A stretch of DNA of 64,000 bases from Parasedimentitalea huanghaiensis (GTDB taxonomy: Bacteria > Pseudomonadota > Alphaproteobacteria > Rhodobacterales > Rhodobacteraceae). The notes under the pieces were generated by a model. That model made no database searches and was not told where the DNA came from. It worked only from the letters and a program-made list of their open reading frames with translations. The stretch covers positions 1 through 64,000 of the forward strand of contig NZ_WQLV01000004.1 in NCBI RefSeq assembly GCF_009753675.1. Direction: 5' to 3'. Both the position numbers and the translations under genes were made by a program. Shown here in pieces: positions 52,771-61,800 of this stretch (the stretch's first letter is position 1; the number at the start of each line of letters is the position of its first letter).

Positions 52771-52798
52771 GAAAAGGCCGCCCTAAGGCGACCTTTCG
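52771..52798 (-). terminator. terminator downstream of tRNA-Gly copy 1
   Basis: On the minus strand AAAGGTCGCC and GGCGGCCTTT flank a four-base loop, with TTTTCG following. An equivalent hairpin lies after tRNA-Gly copy 3, and a decayed one after copy 2. Confidence 0.75.
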
Positions 52799-52826
52799 AA
52801 ATCCACCGGGGTATTGGTGGTCCAAC

Positions 52827-52901
52827 TGGAGCGGGCGAGGCGATTCGAACGCCCGACCCTAACCTTGGCAAGGTTATGCTCTACCCCTGAGCTACGCCCG
52901 C
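52827..52901 (-). tRNA. tRNA-Gly (GCC), copy 1
   Basis: A 75-base tRNA with encoded CCA. The acceptor is GCGGGCG/CGCCCGC, and the anticodon loop CTTGCCAA carries GCC. Its T-stem is GGGCG/CGCCT, unlike the other two copies, with paired changes that keep the stem. Confidence 0.95.
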
Positions 52902-53307
52902 ATTCCGTTGGTGAAGCGGTGAATAGGATTTCCTAGCGGGGGCCGCAAGAGCGAAGTGACGAAGGGGGATAAAAAATGTTCCAGTGGGTCAAAGGCGAAT
53001 TCCCCGCAACTATCTCCGCCTTAGTTGATCCTTGAAAGAGGGAAGCTAGCTTCCCTTTGAATTTGCCGTATCGCTCCGGTTTTTGACGACCGAAGGAGAC
53101 CTTTGAGCGCGCAATTGAAAGGACCTATTTTGCCCTAGGGGCTGCGGCAGATGTTTGTGACGCTAATTGTTGATTGGGGTGTTGCCCGGATCGTCAATTT
53201 TGGCGCGACTGAGGATTAATTGAGGATCGTATATAGGGCGAGGAATCCGTTTGGGTTCTGGACGACTGCGCCAAATGCCAACGGCCGCCCGTTTCGCTGG
53301 TTCCGAT
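52902..53307. other. spacer between tRNA-Gly copies 1 and 2
   Basis: About 400 bases with no convincing gene. The first 55 bases resemble the flank that follows the other tRNA-Gly genes on their 5' side, so they probably hold the tRNA promoter. A perfect palindrome (AGGGAAGCT/AGCTTCCCT) at 53039-53056 is the other clear structure. The bases before copy 2 resemble a decayed tRNA terminator. Confidence 0.5.
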
Positions 53308-53382
53308 TGGAGCGGGCGAAGAGATTCGAACTCTCGACCCTAACCTTGGCAAGGTTATGCTCTACCCCTGAGCTACGCCCGC
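53308..53382 (-). tRNA. tRNA-Gly (GCC), copy 2
   Basis: A 75-base tRNA with the same body as copy 1 but a T-stem of GAGAG/CTCTT. It is identical to copy 3. It forms the left border of the restriction-modification pair. Confidence 0.95.
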
Positions 53383-53473
53383 ACTCCGTATCGGTGAGGC
53401 GCTGAATAGAATTTCCCGGCCCGCGCCGCAAGAGGTAAAATGGAAAAATTTGTTGAGGACGGAATTTTCGCGA

Positions 53474-54376
53474 TTAATCGGCAATCTGGGGAAGATCGAA
53501 ACCGGCCTGTGCTGCCATACGGTGTTGCAAAGCAGTGGTTGGTTGGCAGGAAATAAAATCGCTGGGCGAGCAATGGGGTAGGTCCAACGCTTTGATCAAC
53601 TGGCCGTGTAACTGGCCTTGCAGCAACAGGATTCCGTCCTGCGCGAGTAGATCACGGGCACCACGTCCTTTGTCAGATCGTACGCGGCGCATGAAGTCTT
53701 TTTGCATCGCTACAGCCTCGACCACATCGCGTGAGATCGGTTGGTTCTGCATTGCGCGAAACAGTGCTGCCATGCGGGCGTTTCCAGTGTCGTGGGTGAA
53801 AATCTGTTCCACGATGGATTCGTCCACCGTGCGCCAAAAGTTGGCCGGATAGGGGTGATCACACAGCAGCCACAGGATGTGCTGGAACCCATAAGCCGAG
53901 ATGGACCGCTTGGCGTCCTTGTTCTGACCGGCGGTCAGATAGTCATGTTTTGCGACGATTAAGCCCAGATAACATCGAGCGCGTACCTCATCTGCTGCGA
54001 CCAGCATACAGACCTGATTCACCGCTTCGGTGGGGATCATCCAGTTGCTGCCCATGGTGTTTTTGATGTCGACATCATGGTCTAGGATGACGGTGTCCAG
54101 TTTGCCGCGTTTCAGGCGCAGCAGGGCGCGTAATTCAATCTCAACCCGGGTGCCGATGTAGGTCTTTTCAGTTTTCTCCAACTCTTCATAACTGCGCCGC
54201 CCAGTTTTGGGGGTCATGATGACATCGTCGATGCAGGTGCGCAGCATGGCGGGGAAGTCATCCGCGAAGGCAAGGGCCCCGCCAGCACGGGCGGTGATCT
54301 CGGTTTGCAGTGAAGACAGCAGTCCGAAATCTGGGTGCTCCGGATGGACTAGGCTGGGGGGAATGGATTTTTTCAT
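53474..54376 (-). CDS. NaeI-type type IIE restriction endonuclease
   Basis: A 300-residue protein closely resembling NaeI, which cuts GCCGGC after binding two sites. The N-terminal nuclease domain has TGRRSYEELEKTEKTYIGT (about 58-76). The catalytic residues follow the NaeI spacing: E79, D94, D103 and K105 (D-V-D-I-K). WMIPTEAVNQVC (about 112) and the C-terminal CAP-like part (ISRDVVEAVAMQKDFMRRV) also match. It follows its methyltransferase on the same strand, with a repeat element between. Recognition of GCCGGC is inferred from the family. Confidence 0.85.
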   Translation of the reverse strand: MKKSIPPSLVHPEHPDFGLLSSLQTEITARAGGALAFADDFPAMLRTCIDDVIMTPKTGRRSYEELEKTEKTYIGTRVEIELRALLRLKRGKLDTVILDHDVDIKNTMGSNWMIPTEAVNQVCMLVAADEVRARCYLGLIVAKHDYLTAGQNKDAKRSISAYGFQHILWLLCDHPYPANFWRTVDESIVEQIFTHDTGNARMAALFRAMQNQPISRDVVEAVAMQKDFMRRVRSDKGRGARDLLAQDGILLLQGQLHGQLIKALDLPHCSPSDFISCQPTTALQHRMAAQAGFDLPQIAD

Positions 54377-54405
54377 AGCTGCGCCTTTGGTCCGACCGAT
54401 AGGTT

Positions 54406-54468
54406 GGACCGCGCCTGACCTTCCCCCCGGGAAGGCGCTCCACGCCTCCCCAAGGTCAGGCGTGGTCC
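54406..54468. repeat. palindromic element copy D, between methyltransferase and endonuclease genes
   Basis: A 63-base copy. Outer arms GGACCGCGCCTGACCTT and AAGGTCAGGCGTGGTCC pair at 16 of 17 positions, and CCTTCCC/GGGAAGG forms an inner hairpin. It is the most regular copy and matches the reversed bioD copy at 50 of 58 positions. Confidence 0.85.
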
Positions 54469-54481
54469 TACATAAAAAGTG

Positions 54482-55441
54482 TCAGGCCCGCACGACATGC
54501 AGATTTGGCTTGGAAATGGCTGCTTTCAGCTGAGTGGCGACAGCTTGTGCCACCGGTGGCGGGAAGGCATTTCCAACCTGTTTGTAAGCGTTGGTTTTGG
54601 CACCGGTGAAATGCCAGTCATCTGGAAAGCCCTGTAGGCGGGCCACCATGCGCACGGTCAGGCGGGGCATGTCGTTGTGAAACGGATCCGGGGCCTCGGG
54701 AGCGATGGTGCGACCCTCTACCCCCAACGATGCCCAGGCCTTGCGCGAGCGGGTTGGGCCCAGATCCGGGCCGCCGTGCTTTTTGGAGCCGCCAACGATG
54801 GTAGGCGCGATCTCATCAGCCTTGGCTGCCCAATCGTCTGCTCCACGCCAGCCACGTTCCTTCATTAAATCAATCAGCGTTTCACCGACTTTGGGCGGGT
54901 TGTGTGGCAGCGGTTCGGGCCAGCAGAACTGATCGTTATATTCCTTACGTAGGGCAACAATCACCACGCGCGGGCGCAGCTGTGGCACGCCATAGTCTGA
55001 GGCGTTCAGCAACCGCCAGTCAGTGGTGTAGCCTAGTTTGCCAAGCTGTTTCTTCAGCTTCTCGCGATAGTCCAGAAACACCGCATCCAGAAATCCCCGC
55101 ACGTTTTCGATCATCACCGCGCGGGGGCGAGTGGCATCAACGATTTTCAGTGCGTCGTCGAACAGGTTGCGCTCGTCCTTATCACCCAGCTGCTTACCCG
55201 CGACTGAAAACGGCGGGCAGGGCAGACCGCCGGCCAGTAGGTCGATCCCGGCAAAGTCCGAGGCACGCTCTTTGAACAAGCGTACATCTTCTTCAACCAC
55301 GTTCCAGTTGGGGCGGTTGTGGCGCAGGGTGGCGCAGCAATGCTTGTCGATCTCGACCAGTGCAGTGTGATCAAATCCGGCTTTTTCCAGTCCCAGGGCC
55401 TGACCGCCCGCACCTGCGCAAAGTTCAACTGATGTCAGCAT
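54482..55441 (-). CDS. DNA (cytosine-5-)-methyltransferase
   Basis: A 319-residue C5 methyltransferase. Motif I is ELCAGAGGQALGLEKAGF (residues 6-23), motif IV GGLPCPPFS carries the catalytic Cys 75, motif VI is MIENVRGF near 116, and motifs IX-X include RLTVRMVARLQGFP and the NAFPPPVAQAV end. It should protect host DNA against the NaeI-type nuclease encoded next to it, presumably at GCCGGC. ATG 55441 lies about 140 bases from tRNA-Gly copy 3. Confidence 0.92.
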   Translation of the reverse strand: MLTSVELCAGAGGQALGLEKAGFDHTALVEIDKHCCATLRHNRPNWNVVEEDVRLFKERASDFAGIDLLAGGLPCPPFSVAGKQLGDKDERNLFDDALKIVDATRPRAVMIENVRGFLDAVFLDYREKLKKQLGKLGYTTDWRLLNASDYGVPQLRPRVVIVALRKEYNDQFCWPEPLPHNPPKVGETLIDLMKERGWRGADDWAAKADEIAPTIVGGSKKHGGPDLGPTRSRKAWASLGVEGRTIAPEAPDPFHNDMPRLTVRMVARLQGFPDDWHFTGAKTNAYKQVGNAFPPPVAQAVATQLKAAISKPNLHVVRA

Positions 55442-55548
55442 GCTACCTCGTTGTTATTGGCGCCATGTGTGGCGTTCTTGCTCTGTTCTTAGCGGTTGAG
55501 CTGATTCCCCGCAAGGCTGGACACTAGAGCCTGAGCCGGAAATGCGAA

Positions 55549-55570
55549 AGGGCCGCCCGAAGGCGACCCT
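55549..55570 (-). terminator. terminator downstream of tRNA-Gly copy 3
   Basis: AGGGTCGCC and GGCGGCCCT form a stem with a short loop and are followed by TTTCG on the minus strand. It matches the hairpin after copy 1. Confidence 0.7.
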
Positions 55571-55584
55571 GTTCGTTACACCGA

Positions 55585-55659
55585 TGGAGCGGGCGAAGAG
55601 ATTCGAACTCTCGACCCTAACCTTGGCAAGGTTATGCTCTACCCCTGAGCTACGCCCGC
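55585..55659 (-). tRNA. tRNA-Gly (GCC), copy 3
   Basis: Identical to copy 2 over 75 bases, including the GAGAG/CTCTT T-stem. It forms the right border of the restriction-modification pair. Its 5' flank resembles those of copies 1 and 2. Confidence 0.95.
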
Positions 55660-55811
55660 ATACCGTCGGTGAGCGCTGAAATAGGAAGTCCGAGCCTGCG
55701 CCGCAAGTGCAAAACGAACCGAAAGCAAATATTTTTTTGAAAACACCGACGGAACAGCTTGGGTCCTTCGTAAAACCTTTTAACGTACATTGAAAATCAG
55801 GGGAATTGAGC

Positions 55812-56711
55812 ATGCGTGTTTCTGATACGGCTAAGCTGGCAGTTTTAGGCGGACTTATCACTGTAGGGTTTGTTTTGCAGAGTGACGCGCAGGGGCGGCG
55901 GCCGATGCGGCAGCACACAACGACGGAGGCCCAAAACCTGGACCTTGTAGCCGCAACGGTGCAATTGCGCGGCAGCAAGGTCAAACTGCGGGCCAGCGGC
56001 GACACGGTGAAGATCCGCGCCAATGGCATCCCGGATCACGCCGTGGGGCAGTTTCCCAACCGAGGTAATCCCCATGAGATCAAGTCACAGAACTATCGGT
56101 TCTCGACTGATACCGACCAATTACCAAGCGTGGCCAAGGCATTTGGCATGGCCGGTTTGTTTGGCGTTGCGGTCAACGGGGTTCCTTTTGACCCGGCGGC
56201 AGCTGAGTTTTGGAAGGGCAATCAACAGTCTGGCTGGCAATATGAGGCGCTGGGAGGGGCTGTGACACTGGGGCTGGATCAGAATTTCGCCCATGTGCAG
56301 CCAAGCGGGGCCTATCATTACCACGGACTTCCCTGGGGGTTGATGCAGCAATTGGGCTGGTCTTCAAACAAGGCGTCGCCTCTGATCGGCTATGCGGCGG
56401 ACGGTTTCCCGATTTATGCAATCACCGCCGAGGTGAATGGTAAGGTGCGGGAAATGACCAGTTCTTACCGGTTGAAATCTGGCAGTCGCCCCGGCGGGTC
56501 GGGGCCCAGCGGGCGCCATGATGGGGCCTTTGTGCAGGACTACCAGTATCAGGCTGGATTGGGCGCGCTGGACGAATGTAATGGTGCACAGGTGGTGACA
56601 GATGATTTTCCAGGTGGCACTTACGCGTATTTTCTCAGTCAGGATTTCCCTGTTATACCGCGCTGCCTGAAAGGCGACGCTGATCGTAGTTTTTCCAAAC
56701 GGCGCGGTTAA
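55812..56711 (+). CDS. YHYH-domain exported protein
   Basis: A 299-residue protein. ATG 55812 follows AGGGG; a TTG at 55806 is also in frame. A signal peptide (to about DAQGR near residue 28) is followed by a YHYH domain, with the signature motif PSGAYHYHGLP near 165. The domain is found in secreted proteins of unknown function, some near copper or lipid loci. GYAADGFPIYAI near 195 is also typical. No partner gene is evident. Confidence 0.85.
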   Translation: MRVSDTAKLAVLGGLITVGFVLQSDAQGRRPMRQHTTTEAQNLDLVAATVQLRGSKVKLRASGDTVKIRANGIPDHAVGQFPNRGNPHEIKSQNYRFSTDTDQLPSVAKAFGMAGLFGVAVNGVPFDPAAAEFWKGNQQSGWQYEALGGAVTLGLDQNFAHVQPSGAYHYHGLPWGLMQQLGWSSNKASPLIGYAADGFPIYAITAEVNGKVREMTSSYRLKSGSRPGGSGPSGRHDGAFVQDYQYQAGLGALDECNGAQVVTDDFPGGTYAYFLSQDFPVIPRCLKGDADRSFSKRRG

Positions 56712-57095
56712 AAACAGTTCGCCCTGGGTAAACCTTGAACATAAGAGGGATCACTTTGTCAGTTCGATGGATCCGGGCCGTTGGCTTTTGTTTGATCAGG
56801 TTTCCCAGGGGGCTGTAGAAACGCAGATTCGTGAGCCAGCCGTTTCAGTGGACAGTTTCAATCCAGTTGGCTTCCCCCTTCGAGTGATAAGGGCCGAATT
56901 GCAGATCGAAAAAGCGGTCGTCATTGGTGATCGTGTTGTCGCGGGCTCTGCCACGACTTGGGGAGGTCAGCCCCGGTTGCAATTTGGACTGCGTTTGCAA
57001 GTCACACGCTACAACTGACCAGAACTTTTTGTGAGAGTTATTTGGCGCCAGTAGATTAGAACTTGTTGAGAACATCACCGTGTGGCCATGGTAAA
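56712..57095. other. intergenic region with a doubtful 83-codon frame
   Basis: A frame from ATG 56767 to 57018 could encode 83 residues (FDQVSQGAVETQIREPAV and so on), but no ribosome site lies at proper spacing and I recognise no family. It may be a remnant. I see nothing else in this stretch. Confidence 0.3.
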
Positions 57096-58694
57096 TTACT
57101 TAACTGCCAAACATTTCTTCAGCTCTGCATCTATCATTGCTTGGATTGACTTATCTGCGCAGCAGGCGGCGTTGAATTTTTTGCTGAGTTGTTCGGCGCT
57201 TTCCGTTCCTTTTGCGGAAAGCAAGATGTTCTCTGCATGCTTTTTGGTATGTGCTGTCGTCTTTTTTATAACAAGGCTGGTCACCGCCGATGCAATTTTT
57301 GCATGGGCTTGCGCGGTCAAAGTCGCGCCGACCTTTTTGTTTTTTACCAATTTGTTCAACCGATCAGGTACGAGAGAGTAGGTTATCAGATCCTTGTGCT
57401 CATAAGACACTTTTTTGAAAAAGCTCCCAAGACGTTTGTTGATTTCGCCAGACAAGGGAGAGATCATTATTTTTGAAATCAGTTCATCGAGTTCTTTGGC
57501 CGTAGGAGTCTTTCCTTTTTTGGCACTTTCGCCAACCAATTTCACGACCTCTTCATAACTGCTTTTATATAGGCGCTCCCCGCCTGTACGTATCACCTTG
57601 TCCGCAAATTTTTGGACTGTGCTTTTTGAAACCAAAGATGTTTGAGAGACTATAGCTCTCGTTACATCATCGCTAACTTTTGAAAGGAGCTTTGTTACTG
57701 GTTTTGTGGGGATCTTGGACGTGAGGGCTCCTACTGTTCCGTCGATAATGATCTTGCGAAATGAACCGGCGACATCATCTGTAAGACCCAAATTGTGTTT
57801 CCAACCTTCTTCCATGCTGGATTGCAGGACCGAGGTACCGACGGCCGAGGCAACTGTCGCTACTGTTAGACTTGCGCCGGCGGTAACAAGGATCGGAGTG
57901 GCAATGGCGCCCAAAGCAATGAAGCCCACAGTCTGGGTAACCTCTAAAGCAAGAACGATGTTTGAACCGCCGGAGATATACTGGCTCTGAAACCGATCCA
58001 TATCCTTGGCAAATGCATGAACCGCCTTTTCTGCCGGGGGGAATTTTTTGTGAATGAAGCCAAGGTCCTTGCTTGACTTCAGCTTCTTCAGCGTGGCGGC
58101 AGCACTTGCAGCTTTTTTCGCCAGTACAGGTTTTGGGGCTCCGGTCGTCCCAACCGTGACGAATAGTGCGTGCATTAACGCTGCCGCTGCGTCTTCGCTG
58201 AAATCTGCTGTTTCTTCGAATTCTTTATGGATCATTTGCAAGACGCGGTTGTAGCTGATCAACGATCCAATGCGACGGTGAATACTTTTGAGTGCCTGTG
58301 CATACAGGCAGTCATACTCAGCCTTGTTGCACAGAATAGTCTTGCCTTTGAACTTGATCTGATAGAGCGGCTCGTTTTGCGCTTTTTTAAGTTCTTTCAA
58401 TGCCTTTAGGTATTTAGGCTGCAGGGCCTTGAAGGTGCGACCACTTGGATCAACAACGCTATCTGTAGTTTTAAACCCGACTTTTTTCTGGAAGCGATTG
58501 ATAGCCTTAATAAGGCCGTTGTCCACTTTGGTTGAATCGCCCAGAGGTCCGATTCCATTTGCTTCGAGCATGTTACGCAGCAGAGAAACGTCTTTCTTCG
58601 CATTTTTGACAGCTGCGCCTTCGAATGGACGGGGGGACGCTCCTACAGGAGCAGAAAGCTGATTGCTCGACATATGGCTTGATCCGAATGACAT
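57096..58694 (-). CDS. large protein of unknown function with peptidoglycan-binding-like N-terminus and hydrophobic core
   Basis: A 532-residue protein in AT-richer DNA than its neighbours and rich in Lys and Ser. Residues about 35-105 resemble a peptidoglycan-binding-type repeat (LLRNMLEANGIG, then LIKAINRFQKKVG). The middle (about 245-310) is a long hydrophobic stretch rich in Ala/Val/Thr (ALEVTQTVGFIALGAIATPI) that could insert into a membrane. The C-terminal 200 residues are Lys-rich helices ending with a CC pair and SIQAMIDAELKKCL. No signal peptide is seen. ATG 58694 is preferred; TTG 58736 or ATG 58673 are alternatives. Architecture recalls secreted effectors or toxins, but no family is recognised. 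Horizontal origin is plausible. Confidence 0.6.
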   Translation of the reverse strand: MSFGSSHMSSNQLSAPVGASPRPFEGAAVKNAKKDVSLLRNMLEANGIGPLGDSTKVDNGLIKAINRFQKKVGFKTTDSVVDPSGRTFKALQPKYLKALKELKKAQNEPLYQIKFKGKTILCNKAEYDCLYAQALKSIHRRIGSLISYNRVLQMIHKEFEETADFSEDAAAALMHALFVTVGTTGAPKPVLAKKAASAAATLKKLKSSKDLGFIHKKFPPAEKAVHAFAKDMDRFQSQYISGGSNIVLALEVTQTVGFIALGAIATPILVTAGASLTVATVASAVGTSVLQSSMEEGWKHNLGLTDDVAGSFRKIIIDGTVGALTSKIPTKPVTKLLSKVSDDVTRAIVSQTSLVSKSTVQKFADKVIRTGGERLYKSSYEEVVKLVGESAKKGKTPTAKELDELISKIMISPLSGEINKRLGSFFKKVSYEHKDLITYSLVPDRLNKLVKNKKVGATLTAQAHAKIASAVTSLVIKKTTAHTKKHAENILLSAKGTESAEQLSKKFNAACCADKSIQAMIDAELKKCLAVK

Positions 58695-58810
58695 TTTAAA
58701 TAACTCAACCTTCCAAGGATGACCTTGGGTTGTCAACTGTAGTGCTATATTCCTGAAAATTGTTCCCTTTTTTGGCGAGCATCTGGCTTTAGTGAGAGAG
58801 GGGTTATAAA

Positions 58811-58842
58811 TAAAAAGGCGCCAAACCGAAGTTGGCGCCTTT
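58811..58842 (-). terminator. pyruvate carboxylase terminator
   Basis: Perfect 11-base arms (AAAGGCGCCAA/TTGGCGCCTTT) with a seven-base loop are followed on the minus strand by TTTTTATTTATA. It lies 24 bases after the pyc stop. Confidence 0.9.
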
Positions 58843-58866
58843 AAAGGAAGTTAGACTGGTTTGTGA

Positions 58867-61800
58867 TTACTCCAGTTCGATCAGAAGATCCTTGGCGTCG
58901 ATCTGGGTTCCGGCTTGAACATGCACGGCTTTGATCACCGCATCGTGTTCGGCGTGGATGCCGGTTTCCATTTTCATGGCCTCGATGGTCAAAAGAAGGT
59001 CGCCCTCGTGGACTTGCTGGCCAACCTGTACCGCCACTGTGGCGACAACGCCGGGCATTGGCGCGCCAAGGTGGTCATCGTTTCCTGCTTCGGCTTTGGG
59101 GCGTTCGGCAGTTGAGGATTTCACCAAACGGTTAGGTACCCGGATGACGCGGGGCTGACCGTTCAATTCGAAGAACACTTTGACTTCGCCCTTTTCGTCG
59201 GTCTCACCAATGGCCTGTAAGCGGATTTCAAGGGTTTTGCCTGGGTCAATCTCGGCTTCGATTTCGTCACCCGGCTCCATGCCGTAAAAGAAGGTCTGGG
59301 TAGGCAGTGCGCGCACTGGACCATAGGTTCGGTGGCGCCCCATGTAATCAAGGAAGACCTTGGGGTACATCAGGTAGCCGTTCAGATCCTCGTCGTCGAT
59401 TGCCTTGCCATTCAACTCTGCACTCAACTCGGCACGGGTGGCTTCGAGATCTACCGGCTTTAGGTGTTTGCCCGGGCGTTCCAAGTTTGGCGCATCACCT
59501 TTGAGGACCTTATTGACGATGCCATCCGGGAACCCCTGAGGAGGCTGGCCCAGATTGCCGCGCATCATGTCGACAACGGAATCTGGGAAAGACAGGTCTG
59601 TGCCGGGATCTTCAACTTCGGCGCGGGACAAGCCCTGAGAGACCATCATCAACGCCATGTCGCCAACCACTTTGGACGACGGCGTCACTTTAACGATGTC
59701 ACCGAACATCTGGTTTACGTCGGCATAGGTCTGTGCGACCTCGTGCCAGCGCTCCTCCAGGCCGAGGCTGCGGGCCTGTGCTTTGAGGTTGGTGAACTGA
59801 CCGCCGGGCATTTCGTGCAAGTAAACCTCAGAGGCAGGGGCCTGAATGCCGCTTTCGAAGGCTGCATACTGGCCGCGGACCTGCTCCCAGTAATCCGAGA
59901 TTTCACGCACAATGGCGATATCAATGCCAGTGTCACGATCGGTGTTACGTAGACCCTCGACAATGGAACCCAGGCAGGGCTGTGAGGTACCGCCCGAGAA
60001 GGCGTCCATGGCAGCGTCCACAGCATCGACGCCAGCATCGGCTGCGGCCAGAATGGTGGCACCGGCTATGCCGGATGTGTCGTGGGTGTGGAAGTGGATC
60101 GGCAGGCCGACCTCTTCTTTCAGGGCTTTGACCAGAACGCGGGCAGCGGCAGGTTTCAACAGGCCTGCCATATCTTTCAGACCCAGAACATGGGCGCCAG
60201 CCGCTTCCAGCTCTTTTGCCATGCCGATGTAGTATTTCAGGTCATATTTGGCGCGGTTGGGGTCAAGGATGTCACCGGTATAGCAGATGGTGCCTTCGCA
60301 GATCTTGCCGGACTCAACGACGGCATCCATTGCGACGCGCATGTTTTCAACCCAGTTCAGGCTGTCAAAAACGCGGAAGACATCTACACCTTTTGCGGCT
60401 TCGGCGACAAAGCTTTGTACCACGTTGTCGGGATAGTTGGTGTAGCCCACGCCGTTGCTGGCGCGCAGCAACATCTGGGTCATGACGTTTGGCATTGCCT
60501 CGCGCAAGTCACGCAGGCGCTGCCATGGGCATTCCTGCAAAAAGCGATAGGCCACGTCAAAAGTCGCACCACCCCAGCACTCGACTGAGAACAGCTGGCT
60601 TAGGTTATTGGCATAGGCCGGCGCGACCTTGATCATGTCGATCGAGCGCATTCGAGTGGCCAGAAGCGATTGGTGGCCGTCACGCATTGTGGTGTCGGTC
60701 AGCAATAGCTGGCGTTGGGCCTTCATCCAATCAGCCACGGCTTGAGGGCCTTTTTGCTCCAGCAAGTTGCGGGTGCCATAAGGCAGGTTGCCCGGCGTGA
60801 CCTTGGGTGCTCGTGGCGCTTTCAAGTCGGCGGGTGGTGCGTTGCGGCCTTCGGTTTCGGGGTGACCATTGACCGAGATGTCAGCGATATAGGTCAGAAC
60901 TTTGGTGCCGCGGTCTCGACGCTTGGAGAACTGGAACAGATCGGGCGTCTCGTCGATGAATTTGGTGGTGTAGCTGTTGTCCAAGAAGGTTGGGTGCTTC
61001 AGCAGGTTTTCGACAAAGGCGATGTTGGTCGATACACCGCGGACCCGGAACTCTCGCAGGGCGCGGTCCATGCGGGCAATCGCCATTTCTGGGGTCGGTG
61101 CCTTGGCGGTGATTTTGGTCAGCAGGCTGTCATAGTAGCGTGTAATCACGCCGCCTGCATAAGCAGTGCCGCCATCCAGACGGATGCCCATGCCAGTAGC
61201 TGAACGATAGGCGGTGATGCGGCCATAGTCAGGGATGAAGTTGTTCTGGGGATCCTCAGTGGTGACACGGGTCTGCAGCGCGTGGCCAGTTAGAACGATA
61301 TCATCTTGATTGGCTTTGCCGGTGGCCTCTGCGATGCTTTTGCCTTCGGCGATCAGGATCTGGGCGCGCACAATATCGATGCCGGTGACTTCTTCAGTGA
61401 CAGTGTGTTCCACCTGCACCCGTGGGTTCACCTCGATGAAGTAGAACTTACCGTCGTCCATATCCATCAGGAATTCGACGGTGCCGGCACATTCATAGTT
61501 CACATGAGCGCAGATCTTGCGGCCCAGGTCACAAATCTCGGCGCGTTGCTCTTCGCTTAGATAGGGGGCGGGCGCGCGTTCAACCACTTTCTGGTTACGG
61601 CGCTGCACCGAACAGTCGCGTTCAAACAGGTGATAGATGCCACCTTGCTTGTCGCCCAAAATTTGTACCTCTACGTGACGGGCGCGTTGGATCATCTTTT
61701 CCAGATACCCCTCGCCATTGCCGAATGCAGATTCGGCCTCGCGGCGACCTTCGAGGATTTTCTCTTCCAGCTCATCCTCGCCGTAGATCGGGCGCATGCC

